Shown here one piece after another: positions 1 through 8,800 of a DNA stretch of 40,534 bases (position 1 is the stretch's first letter; each line of letters opens with the position of its first letter). The stretch spans positions 1 through 40,534 of the forward strand of contig JAGLYF010000120.1 in the NCBI GenBank assembly GCA_023132435.1, given 5' to 3'. Under the pieces are notes generated by a model. The model did not search any database and was not told where the DNA came from. It saw only the letters and a list, made by a program, of their open reading frames with translations. The stretch is from Calditrichia bacterium. Its GTDB lineage: Bacteria > Calditrichota > Calditrichia > JAJRVZ01. A program made the translations under genes and the position numbers.

Positions 1-2
1 TG

Positions 3-1007
3 GAAACCCAGCGATTGCGCAGAGAAGTTCAGGACAAATATGCATTTCATGGCATTATTGGCCAAAGTCCAAAAATGCAGGATGTGTTTGCTCTGTTGGA
101 TAGAGTCATCCCAACAGAAGGTCGTGTCCTTCTCGAGGGAGAGAGTGGAACGGGCAAAGAGTTGATCGCCCGGGTCATTCATTATGGCGGACCGCGCAAA
201 GACGGACATTTTGTGGCAGTGGACTGTGGCGCGCTACCGGCAAATCTTTTGGAAAGCGAACTGTTTGGATATGTCAAAGGCGCATTTACCGGCGCAGCTC
301 AAGATAAAAAAGGACTGTTTGAAGAGGCCGATGGTGGAACGTTGTTTTTGGATGAAATTGCGAATATACCTTCTGAGATACAAGCCAAATTTCTGCGCGT
401 CATCCAGGAGGGAGAGATTCGTCCTCTGGGCTCCACGCAAACGAAAAAAGTAGATGTTCGTATTGTCGCAGCTGCCAGTGAGAATTTACGTGGTCAAGTG
501 AAGAAGAGAAAATTTCGTGAAGATCTGTTTTATCGTTTAAACGTAATAAACGTCACAATTCCACCTCTTAGGGAAAGACGGGAAGATATTGCCATTCTTG
601 CCAATAGTTTTTTAAAGAAACTATCGGAAAAGTATAGTAAAAAAATCCTGGGATTTAAATCAGAGACAATTTCTATTTTTGAAAATTATTCCTGGCCAGG
701 TAATGTCAGAGAGCTGGAGAACATCGTAGAACGTATGATTATCATGGCCGAGCAAAACTTAGAACTTCTTCCTCCAGAATTGCTACCTGCAGAGATTTGC
801 AGCAGTGAATTTGAGCCCGATCTCGTATCCTTGAAAGGTCAGACTTCGCAGGACCTCAAAATCATGAGAGCGGCATATGAAAAAGAGATGCTGCTTAATG
901 CTTTGAAGAAACATAATTGGAATCAATCCTCTGCTGCGAGTGAGTTGGTTGTACATGAAAAGACTGTCCGCAATAAAATGAAGAAGTATCACATCAAAAA
1001 ACCGTAA
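3..1007 (+). CDS. Sigma-54-dependent Fis-family transcriptional regulator, 5' truncated by the window edge (AAA+ and Fis HTH present)
   Basis: Walker A GESGTGKE, ELFGYVKGAFTGA, GGTLFLDEI, SWPGNVREL and a C-terminal Fis-like HTH (NWNQSSAASELVVHEKTVRNKMKKY). The frame is open to the window edge (ETQRLRREVQ...), so the TTG at 15 is probably internal. Confidence 0.93.
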   Translation, partial: ETQRLRREVQDKYAFHGIIGQSPKMQDVFALLDRVIPTEGRVLLEGESGTGKELIARVIHYGGPRKDGHFVAVDCGALPANLLESELFGYVKGAFTGAAQDKKGLFEEADGGTLFLDEIANIPSEIQAKFLRVIQEGEIRPLGSTQTKKVDVRIVAAASENLRGQVKKRKFREDLFYRLNVINVTIPPLRERREDIAILANSFLKKLSEKYSKKILGFKSETISIFENYSWPGNVRELENIVERMIIMAEQNLELLPPELLPAEICSSEFEPDLVSLKGQTSQDLKIMRAAYEKEMLLNALKKHNWNQSSAASELVVHEKTVRNKMKKYHIKKP

Positions 1008-1023
1008 GGAATTCGGACTAATA

Positions 1024-1044
1024 GCCGACCCGACTCGGCCTTTT
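1024..1044 (+). terminator. Possible intrinsic terminator after the sigma-54 regulator
   Basis: GCCGA-cccgac-TCGGC hairpin followed by cTTTT. A second hairpin (AGGCGC 1112-1117 / GCGCCT 1143-1148 then TTTT) lies downstream. Confidence 0.45.
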
Positions 1045-1231
1045 ATCCGAATATTAGAAATATCTCCGTTTTCTAAAACCTTCCATCAAATCGTGTAATT
1101 ACTTTTATAACAGGCGCTTAAGCAGGTTTATGAGCCACTTGGGCGCCTTTTAAATTTTCTGGCATCCTTTTTGACTAATTACAAAGCAGACAAGATTAAA
1201 TAATAATAACCCAAAAAGGAGGATTAAGAAA

Positions 1232-2230
1232 ATGAAAAAAAGAGAATTCGTAGCAATGATTATTTTACTGTTCGTGATCGCCGCTTTGATTGGTTGTTCA
1301 ACAGATTCAACAGTTGGGCCGGAAGAAAAAGACCCAATTGCTGAAAACAAAGCCATGGCCCAACGCTTTTTTGATGAAGTGTGGAACCAGGGGGATTTGG
1401 CTGTATTGGACGAGATCTGTGCTCCCAACTATGTCCTTCACGATGCAGCGCAGAATGTGGACAGTCTTGCAGCTTTAAAACAATACGTGGTTATGCATCG
1501 CACCGCCTTTCCAGATATTCAATTCATTGTTGATGAGCAATTTGCTGAAACGGACAAAGTCGTATCACGATTCACAGCCAGCGGCACACATCAAGCTGAA
1601 CTGATGGGCATCCCGCCGACCAATGCTCAGGCTATATTTACAGGCATCGTGATTTCTCGTATTGAAAATGGAAAGATAGCGGAGGCCTGGATCAACAAGG
1701 ATGATATGGGGTTGCTGCAACAGCTCGGCGTCATTCCTACGATGGGGCGCAGCGACTTCACCTGGGGTGCACCGGCAGAAGTAACCGGCGACCCCAACCC
1801 GGCGGCAAACAAGGTGCTCTTCCAGAAAATGTTTGACGAGGTCTGGAATAAGGTTAACCTTAATGTGGTAGACACGATTTTCGCCACCGGCTATGTCCTC
1901 CGCGATCCCGTTTGGCTTGGAGAGGTACATGGCCCCGAGGCCTTCAAACAATATGTCACTGTGACGTTTACCGGGTTCCCGGATACCCGTTTTACTATTC
2001 TGGACATTATTGCCGAAGGAGACAAGATTGGAGTTCGCTGGACCTGGAGTGGCACACACCAGGGTGACTTCGTGGGCATCCCCCCAACTGGAAAGCAAAT
2101 AATGATTACGGGGATCACAATCCATCGTTTCGCAAATGGCAAATTAGTGGAAAGCTGTTTCAGTTATGATATGCTTGGTATGTTGGGACAACTCGGTATT
2201 GTTCCTCCTCCGGGCGGCCTTATGGAGTAA
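1232..2230 (+). CDS. Lipoprotein with two tandem SnoaL-like (ester cyclase/NTF2-fold) domains
   Basis: Signal peptide with lipobox (IAALIGC). Two homologous halves (NKAMAQRFFDEVWNQGDL... / NKVLFQKMFDEVWNKVNL...), each with SGTHQ.x.GIPPT. SD AGGAGG upstream. Confidence 0.88.
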   Translation: MKKREFVAMIILLFVIAALIGCSTDSTVGPEEKDPIAENKAMAQRFFDEVWNQGDLAVLDEICAPNYVLHDAAQNVDSLAALKQYVVMHRTAFPDIQFIVDEQFAETDKVVSRFTASGTHQAELMGIPPTNAQAIFTGIVISRIENGKIAEAWINKDDMGLLQQLGVIPTMGRSDFTWGAPAEVTGDPNPAANKVLFQKMFDEVWNKVNLNVVDTIFATGYVLRDPVWLGEVHGPEAFKQYVTVTFTGFPDTRFTILDIIAEGDKIGVRWTWSGTHQGDFVGIPPTGKQIMITGITIHRFANGKLVESCFSYDMLGMLGQLGIVPPPGGLME

Positions 2231-2303
2231 TCTCAGTAGCCCAGGCTTCCGTTGAGGTAAGTCTAAACTTGTTGATGCCAGCTATTGGTGGTTGACTCTT
2301 AAT

Positions 2304-2329
2304 CGCCCTGGGAATCATTTTCCAGGGCG
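2304..2329 (+). terminator. Hairpin after the SnoaL lipoprotein gene (no clear T-tract)
   Basis: CGCCCTGG (2304-2311) / CCAGGGCG (2322-2329), perfect 8-bp stem. Confidence 0.4.
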
Positions 2330-2381
2330 TAATATCTGAGAAAAAATAACGAGATCCATTACCAAGAGGAGGATTAAGAAA

Positions 2382-2429
2382 ATGAAAAGAAACTCTTTTT
2401 CACAGATTGACCGTCAAAAAACTGACTAA
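2382..2429 (+). other. Short ORF MKRNSFSQIDRQKTD behind a duplicated SD/start region
   Basis: 22 nt aggaggattaagaaaatgaaaa at 2367-2388 is identical to 1217-1238, the SD/start of the SnoaL lipoprotein gene. Confidence 0.4.
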
Positions 2430-2585
2430 TCAATCTGTGTTACATATCGTTTCGTAGATTGATTAGCGAAGCGGTCAAACTGCGTGATTTATGTGAAAAA
2501 AACAAACAAATTTACAATCATAAAAATGCTGACATAGTTAGAACTCAGCCCAAATTTTTAAATTTAATTATAAATGGAGGATATT

Positions 2586-5111
2586 ATGAAGAATTCAATT
2601 TTTACTTTGTGTCTATTTTTTTACCTAATACTACCCTTATTACTAATTGAAACTCAGTCCGTGTATGCCCAAACTGATATTCCGGCAGGTGATGTAAGCG
2701 GGACATGGACTCAATCAAACTCACCCTACAATATTAACGGGGAGATTACAATACCAGATGGAAAAACATTGACGATAGAACCGGGAGTATTGGTAAGATT
2801 TAACGGTCATTACAAATTTTATGTAAAAGGAACGCTGTTGGCAATAGGAACAGAACAAGATACGATTTTATTTTCAGCGAGTAATATTCAAGAAGGGTGG
2901 CATGGAATAAAGTTGTTGGATATTGCCAGTTTAAATGATAGTACTATTTTTGAATATTGTAAATTTCAATACGGAAAAGCAAATACCGGTAGTGGAAGAT
3001 TGAATAGATGTGGTGGAGCTATCTCTTCAAACTTAAATAAGCTTAGAATTTCACATTGTCTGTTCCAGAATAACATGACTTATTCTACAAGTCGTTCTGA
3101 GAGTGCAGGCGGAGCAATTGCTATTGGTGGAGGAGACCCGATAATTGAATATTGTGAATTTAAAGAGAACGAAAGTGTATATGGTGCAGCAATGGTAATT
3201 GATGGTTACTCAACAGATCCTCTCATCCGCAATAATTATATGCATAATAATAATGGACACGGGACGATTAATATTGGTTGTGGTTCATCTCCAATGGTTA
3301 TAAACAATTTAATAGAACATAATCACACTGATGGACATGGTAATGTGCATTTTGCCGGCAGTGGTGGATTTGCAGAAATAATAAATAACACTATTGTAAA
3401 TAATACATGCGATGGTCAAGGAGGCGCGGTATTTGTGAATCATGGTTTAAAGCCTTTATTTATCAATAACATCATATATGGAAATAAGCCTGCTCAGGTT
3501 AATCTTCTTTCGCCATCAAGCCTTAGCTTTAGTTATTGTTTGATTGAAGGAGGTAAGAGCGGATTTACAGGAGCAACATTTTCCGGGACCTATGAAAATT
3601 GTATAGATTCTGATCCGCAATTTGTAAGCCCAAATGATTTTCATTTACAAAATACTTCTCCTTGCATTGGCGCTGGAGTATCTTCTTATGCTGGCAACAA
3701 TACCCCGGATAATGATTTTGAAAACGGTACCAGACCCAATCCTGGCGGCTCAAGTCCAGATATAGGAGCATTTGAAAGTAAATTCGGAAGTCCGTTAACA
3801 AGGATTGTAGAGGACGAGATCACGAGTTCTTCGCTGGAGGGTAACCCGATGGGTGATCCTGCAACAAGAAAAATGATGATTTACCTTCCGCCGAGCTATG
3901 ACCAGGGTGGAAATTTCCCCGTAGTCTATCTCCTGCATGGCACTCCCGTTGGTGAAACGGCATATCTTATAGAGGAAAACTGGTTGGATTGGGTGGGTGT
4001 GCTATTTAGCGAGGGACCAGATTTCCCGGAAAATGGCTTCGAAGGTATGCTTGACGATTTAATCGCTGAAGGCAAGATGGAAGAGATGATCATTGTGATG
4101 CCTGATGCCAGTTGTAAGTATATAGCCAGTTTTTACACGAATTCACTCCTCAATGGCAATTACGAAGATTATATTGCCTATGACCTGGTCAGCTACATTG
4201 ATAGCCATTACCGCACCATTCCCAATCGAGATAATCGTGCCATTGTAGGACATTGTCAGGGTGGCTATGGTGCAATGAAATTGGCGATGAAGCACCCGGA
4301 TGTGTTCGCCGCAGTTGCCAGTCACAGTGCACCTTTGATGCTGGAAGTTTTCAAAGCCGCCGTGCCAATGGTAATCGCAGAAAATCCCGATGGCATGATA
4401 GGTCCACACCCTGAGAGACCTTTCACGAGTATGTTCTACGCTATGTGCGCCGCTTGGTCACCTAACTTGAGTAATCCACCATTCTTCGTTGACCTGCTCT
4501 TTGAATATCCATCCGAGACAATTATTGATTCGGTCTGGAATAAATGGCTGGAGCATGATCCCTTTACTATGCTCACTACATACGGTGCTAATTTAGCATC
4601 GTTACGAGGTGTATATTTCGATTGCGGAGATCAGGACGAGTTCCAATTTAATCTCCTTATAGATCCATTTCATCAAGCTCTTGCTGCTGCCGGCATCGGA
4701 CATGAATACGAAATCTTCGCTGGTGGCACACACTGTAACAAACTTTATTCAAGGCTTGCACTTTCGCTGTCGTTCATTTCGGATGCCCTGGTGACGGGTG
4801 TAGAGCAGAAAGATAAAGCGGAGGTGCCATTGGCATTTTCACTTTCTCAGAATTATCCCAATCCGTTTAATCCTACAACCAGTATCAGCTTTGTCCTTCC
4901 CAAAATGGCCTATGTCACTCTTGAAATCTACAACCTCCTGGGCCAGAGCGTAAGAACCCTGGGGGAGGATGTTAAGGAGGCCGGTTCGCATTCAGTGCTC
5001 TGGGATGGGAGAGACGCCACCGGTCGAGACGTAGCCAGCGGCCTGTATCTGTATTGTCTGGAGGTGGAAGGACAGTACGTGCAGATAAGAAAGATGGTGT
5101 TGCTCCGGTAG
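2586..5111 (+). CDS. Secreted protein: right-handed beta-helix, esterase D-like alpha/beta hydrolase, C-terminal Por/T9SS sorting domain
   Basis: Signal peptide MKNSIFTLCLFFYLILPLLLIETQSVYAQ. Beta-helix repeats (SPMVINNLIEHNH, IINNTIVNNTCDGQGGAVFV, NNIIYGN). Hydrolase segment RKMMIYLPPSYDQGGNFPVVYLLHG...VGHCQGGYGAMKLAMKHPD. FSLSQNYPNPFNPTTSISF...GLYLYCLEVEGQYVQIRKMVLLR. GGAGG at 2576-2580 supports ATG 2586 over 2574. Confidence 0.9.
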   Translation: MKNSIFTLCLFFYLILPLLLIETQSVYAQTDIPAGDVSGTWTQSNSPYNINGEITIPDGKTLTIEPGVLVRFNGHYKFYVKGTLLAIGTEQDTILFSASNIQEGWHGIKLLDIASLNDSTIFEYCKFQYGKANTGSGRLNRCGGAISSNLNKLRISHCLFQNNMTYSTSRSESAGGAIAIGGGDPIIEYCEFKENESVYGAAMVIDGYSTDPLIRNNYMHNNNGHGTINIGCGSSPMVINNLIEHNHTDGHGNVHFAGSGGFAEIINNTIVNNTCDGQGGAVFVNHGLKPLFINNIIYGNKPAQVNLLSPSSLSFSYCLIEGGKSGFTGATFSGTYENCIDSDPQFVSPNDFHLQNTSPCIGAGVSSYAGNNTPDNDFENGTRPNPGGSSPDIGAFESKFGSPLTRIVEDEITSSSLEGNPMGDPATRKMMIYLPPSYDQGGNFPVVYLLHGTPVGETAYLIEENWLDWVGVLFSEGPDFPENGFEGMLDDLIAEGKMEEMIIVMPDASCKYIASFYTNSLLNGNYEDYIAYDLVSYIDSHYRTIPNRDNRAIVGHCQGGYGAMKLAMKHPDVFAAVASHSAPLMLEVFKAAVPMVIAENPDGMIGPHPERPFTSMFYAMCAAWSPNLSNPPFFVDLLFEYPSETIIDSVWNKWLEHDPFTMLTTYGANLASLRGVYFDCGDQDEFQFNLLIDPFHQALAAAGIGHEYEIFAGGTHCNKLYSRLALSLSFISDALVTGVEQKDKAEVPLAFSLSQNYPNPFNPTTSISFVLPKMAYVTLEIYNLLGQSVRTLGEDVKEAGSHSVLWDGRDATGRDVASGLYLYCLEVEGQYVQIRKMVLLR

Positions 5112-5227
5112 TCAGGCAGCATGCGGGTTTTCCTGGGGTAAGGGAACCGGACAGATTATTCGAGAGATTTTCACTCAAATAATGTGGGTCGCCATAGCAG
5201 GAATCCGTAAAAAAAGTGGAAGATGAC

Positions 5228-5264
5228 CAGGCACATCTGTGAGGTTCAGCCCAAGATGTGCCTG
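5228..5264 (+). terminator. Hairpin terminator after the beta-helix/esterase gene
   Basis: CAGGCACATCT / AGATGTGCCTG perfect 11-bp stem, then attcttatcttttt. Confidence 0.6.
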
Positions 5265-5277
5265 ATTCTTATCTTTT

Positions 5278-5532
5278 TCAGTATCGCATAATTTCGAACG
5301 GAACGTTCAACTTGAATATCACATTACGTCCTGGACTAAGAGCATATCCCTTGTAGGTGTCAAGAAAATCTCGATAGTCTTCGTCCAGCAAGTTCTTTAC
5401 TGCCAGGTTGAAACTGATAAGCTGTCCTGCCATCGGGAAGTCGCAGCCGAGTCCCAGCTCAAGCAGCGTATAGGCGTCCGTTGAGGCCACTCCGAAATTG
5501 GGGTTCATGTCGAACTGCGTTTCGGGATAATG
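5278..5532 (-). pseudogene. C-terminal remnant of a TonB-dependent receptor
   Basis: HYPETQFDMNPNFGVASTDAYTLLELGLGCDFPMAGQLISFNLAVKNLLDEDYRDFLDTYKGYALSPGRNVIFKLNVPFEIMRY*: last strands of a TonB-receptor barrel. No plug or barrel homology continues upstream. Confidence 0.7.
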
Positions 5533-5708
5533 ATTATTTTTACTTTGTTTCTTATTAGTTGTTCAAATGATGATAGCAATCCTATAACACCACTAAATAA
5601 AATATTTTTACGTATTTTTGACATTTTTTTAAATATTATGATATATTTTACTTTTAAAGATGTTAACTTCAAGAATCTTACTTTCAATTTTATGTAGCCT
5701 GAGTAATT

Positions 5709-5866
5709 CACCACTGATTACACAGATTGCACAGAAATATTGGAAAAACAGTGGATTAGATAAAAAATTATGAAAATATTTTTTATTTTAAATAGAATCT
5801 CAGTTAATTCAATAACTAATTTAGTAATAACAAGTTATAATCAGTGTAATCTGTGAAATCTGTGGT
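5709..5866. repeat. Imperfect inverted repeat of the CAGATTACACTGATT type
   Basis: Left arm caccactgattacacagattgcacagaaa; right arm aatcagtgtaatctgtgaaatctgtggtt; AT-rich centre. Confidence 0.55.
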
Positions 5867-5893
5867 TTATGAATAGATCAGGGTAGTAAATAT

Positions 5894-8800
5894 TTGAATG
5901 AAAAAAAAGTAAACTGGTGGGGATGGGGAGATCCTAAAAAAAGCTATGATTTGTCCTCACGTCCTTTTTTCTGGACTCATTTAAAATCCCGGCTTAATAT
6001 TCCTGATAAACCATTTTTTTTCGCACCAAAATATGATGAAATTGATATACCGGACTGCCGATTATCTTCTATATTATTTAATCAACTTAAAAACTTCTTG
6101 AGTGAATCTCAGGTTTCAGTTTCAAATCTAGATCGAATATCTCATACCTACGGCAAAAGTTATCATGACCTGATTCGAATTCGCCACAAATTATTTCCCA
6201 ATACCCCTGATGCAGTTCTTTTTCCTGAAAGTGAAGAACAAGTTGAGAAAATTATAAAATGGGCTAAAGAAAACAAGATCGCTGTTGTACCCTGGGGTGG
6301 AGGAACAAGCGTTGTAGGCGGTGTTGAAACTGTGCATGAACCTTATCACAACGGACTAATTGTGTTAGACATGAATCGCATGAATCGTGTCCTGCATATC
6401 GATAAATCTTCTCTTGTAGCTGATGTTGAGGCTGGTATATTCGGCCCTGAACTGGAAATTAAACTTCAAGAGAATGGTCTCACCCTTGCGCACTATCCCG
6501 AATCATTTGAATTTTCAACTTTAGGCGGGTGGATTGCTGCCAGTTCAGCAGGACAGCAATCGACATTATATGGAAAAATCGAAGATATGATTGAAAGCCT
6601 GCGAATGGTTACACCATCCGGTATAGTTCGCACTCCTTCTCATCCTTCTGCTGCTACCGGACCAGATCAAAAACATCTACTATGCGGTTCGGAAGGAATA
6701 TTAGGTGTTATCACACAAGCCAGGATCAGACTCAAGATCATCCCACAACAAAAACTTTACACTGCTTACTTAATAGATACATTTGACGGCGGAATTGAAA
6801 TTTGTCGCCGGATTATACAATCCGGATTAAAGCCGGCAACTGTTCGTTTATCGGATGAAGAAGAAACTGATTTTATTTTTTCATTACGGGCACAAAAAGC
6901 AAATAAATGGAAAAGTTGGATTCAGCATGTATCATTGGAAATTGTTCGAAAGCGCGGTTTTTTACCCGGCAGACGCTCATTTATATTGCTTGGATTAGAG
7001 GGAGATAAAGAAGAAATAAAATACCAAAGGAAGAAAATTAACAAAATTCTAATGGATTTCAAAACCTTTGGTCTCGGTGAAGATACCGCCCAAACCTGGT
7101 ACCGTCACCGTTTCGAGAGTCCATACTTGCGGGATGTTTTATTAGATTATGATATATTGGTGGATACACTGGAAACTTCTACTGAATGGAACAATGTAAA
7201 ACATCTCTATAGTACCGTTAGAAATACTATTCTAACTACATTTCATAAATTAAAAATCAAAGGCGTCGTCACGGCGCATTTATCCCATCTTTACCCAACA
7301 GGTTGTTCTCTTTATTTCATATTAATAGCCATGCCAGTTGTCGGGAAAGAACTTGAAACATGGAAAGACTTGAAAACAGCTGCCTCTAATGCAATAATTA
7401 AAGCCGGCGGTAGTATCAGTCATCACCATGGTGTTGGGTTGGATCATCGTGCTTGGATAAAGCAGGATATTGGTGATACATCCGTGGAGTTGTTACGAAA
7501 TTTAAAAAAACAAGTCGATCCTCAGAATATTTTAAATCCAAAAAAATTATTACCCGATTCAAACCTGAAAGTTGATACATTTTTAGAAAAACAGGCAAGT
7601 GCTGAGGAAAGCCTGTCTTTCTCACCTGCTGTGCGGGAAGAAAATATAAAAAAATTGCAAACCGAACAGTATGATATTCTTGTAATTGGTGGAGGGATAA
7701 CGGGAGCCGGAATCATTAGGGATGCTGTGTTTCGTGGATATCGAACAGCATTGATTGAGAAAAATGACTTTGCATCCGGTACCAGCAGTAAATCATCCAA
7801 GATGATTCATGGTGGATTTCGCTACCTGAAAAATCTTGAAATTGGTCTTGTTCATGAGGCCTTGCAGGAAAGAAAAAATTTGATGGAACTTGCTCCCCAT
7901 CTGGTCCACCCTATGCAATGTTTATTACCAATCTATGAAGATGCTCCTAATCCGCCATGGATGGTTAAACTTGGCATGATGTTGTACGATGGTTTGTCAG
8001 GCACTAAAAGTATTGGTGCACACAAAATGATTTCTGTTGATAAAATCCACAAACTGGAGCCTATCTTACGGCGTAAGGGACTGAAAAAAGTCGGACTTTA
8101 TTATGACAGCTGGGCAGATGATTTCAGATTAGTAATGTCAACCATCCAATCAGCGGCACAGAAAGATGGGGTTATAGCTAATTACGTAAAAGCTGTCGAT
8201 ATATTCAGAGAAAATGGCAATGTGGCAGGTATTATGGCCCAGGATACAATAACCGGTAACATATTCCCCATTCGAAGTCGCGTTATAACCAATGCCACCG
8301 GTCCCTGGTCTGATGAACTAAGAAATGCATTATTTAAAGATAAGCAGCGCTATATTCGCACCACTAAAGGAATTCACCTGCTTATACACCGGGAACATCT
8401 GCCTGTAAATAATACCGTAGTCCTTTTATCTATTGAAGACCAACGCCCTATCTATGCTATTCCATGGCGAAAATTTGTCCTTATTGGTACCACTGACACT
8501 GATTATGATAGCGATTTGGACCGTGTACAAACCGAAAAAAGTGATGTGGATTACCTTCTCTCATCAATTAATTTTTATTTCCCATATGCTAATCTTAGTG
8601 AAGATAAAATCATCTCTACTTTTACAGGATTGCGTCCTCTGGTTTATGAAGAACAGAAATCAGCATCGGCCGTCACTCGTGAATACCAGATTTTTGAAAA
8701 GCCCACAAACTTCTTTACAATAATAGGTGGGAAACTTACAACGTATCGTACTATGGCAGAAGAAATGGTAAATCAAATGGGTAAGGTTTTGAAAACATCT

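Noticed and set aside
1160-1174. Sigma-54-like site TGGCATCCTTTTTGA upstream of the SnoaL lipoprotein
   Set aside because: The -12 element is TTGA, not TTGC; the conserved GC is broken, so only a near match.
1565-2125. 186-aa minus-strand ORF opposite the SnoaL lipoprotein
   Set aside because: Antisense to a well-supported gene, no domain-like sequence, no SD; typical shadow ORF.
5505-5714. 69-aa minus-strand ORF from the ORF track
   Set aside because: AT-rich, low-complexity translation; better explained by the rearranged remnant region.
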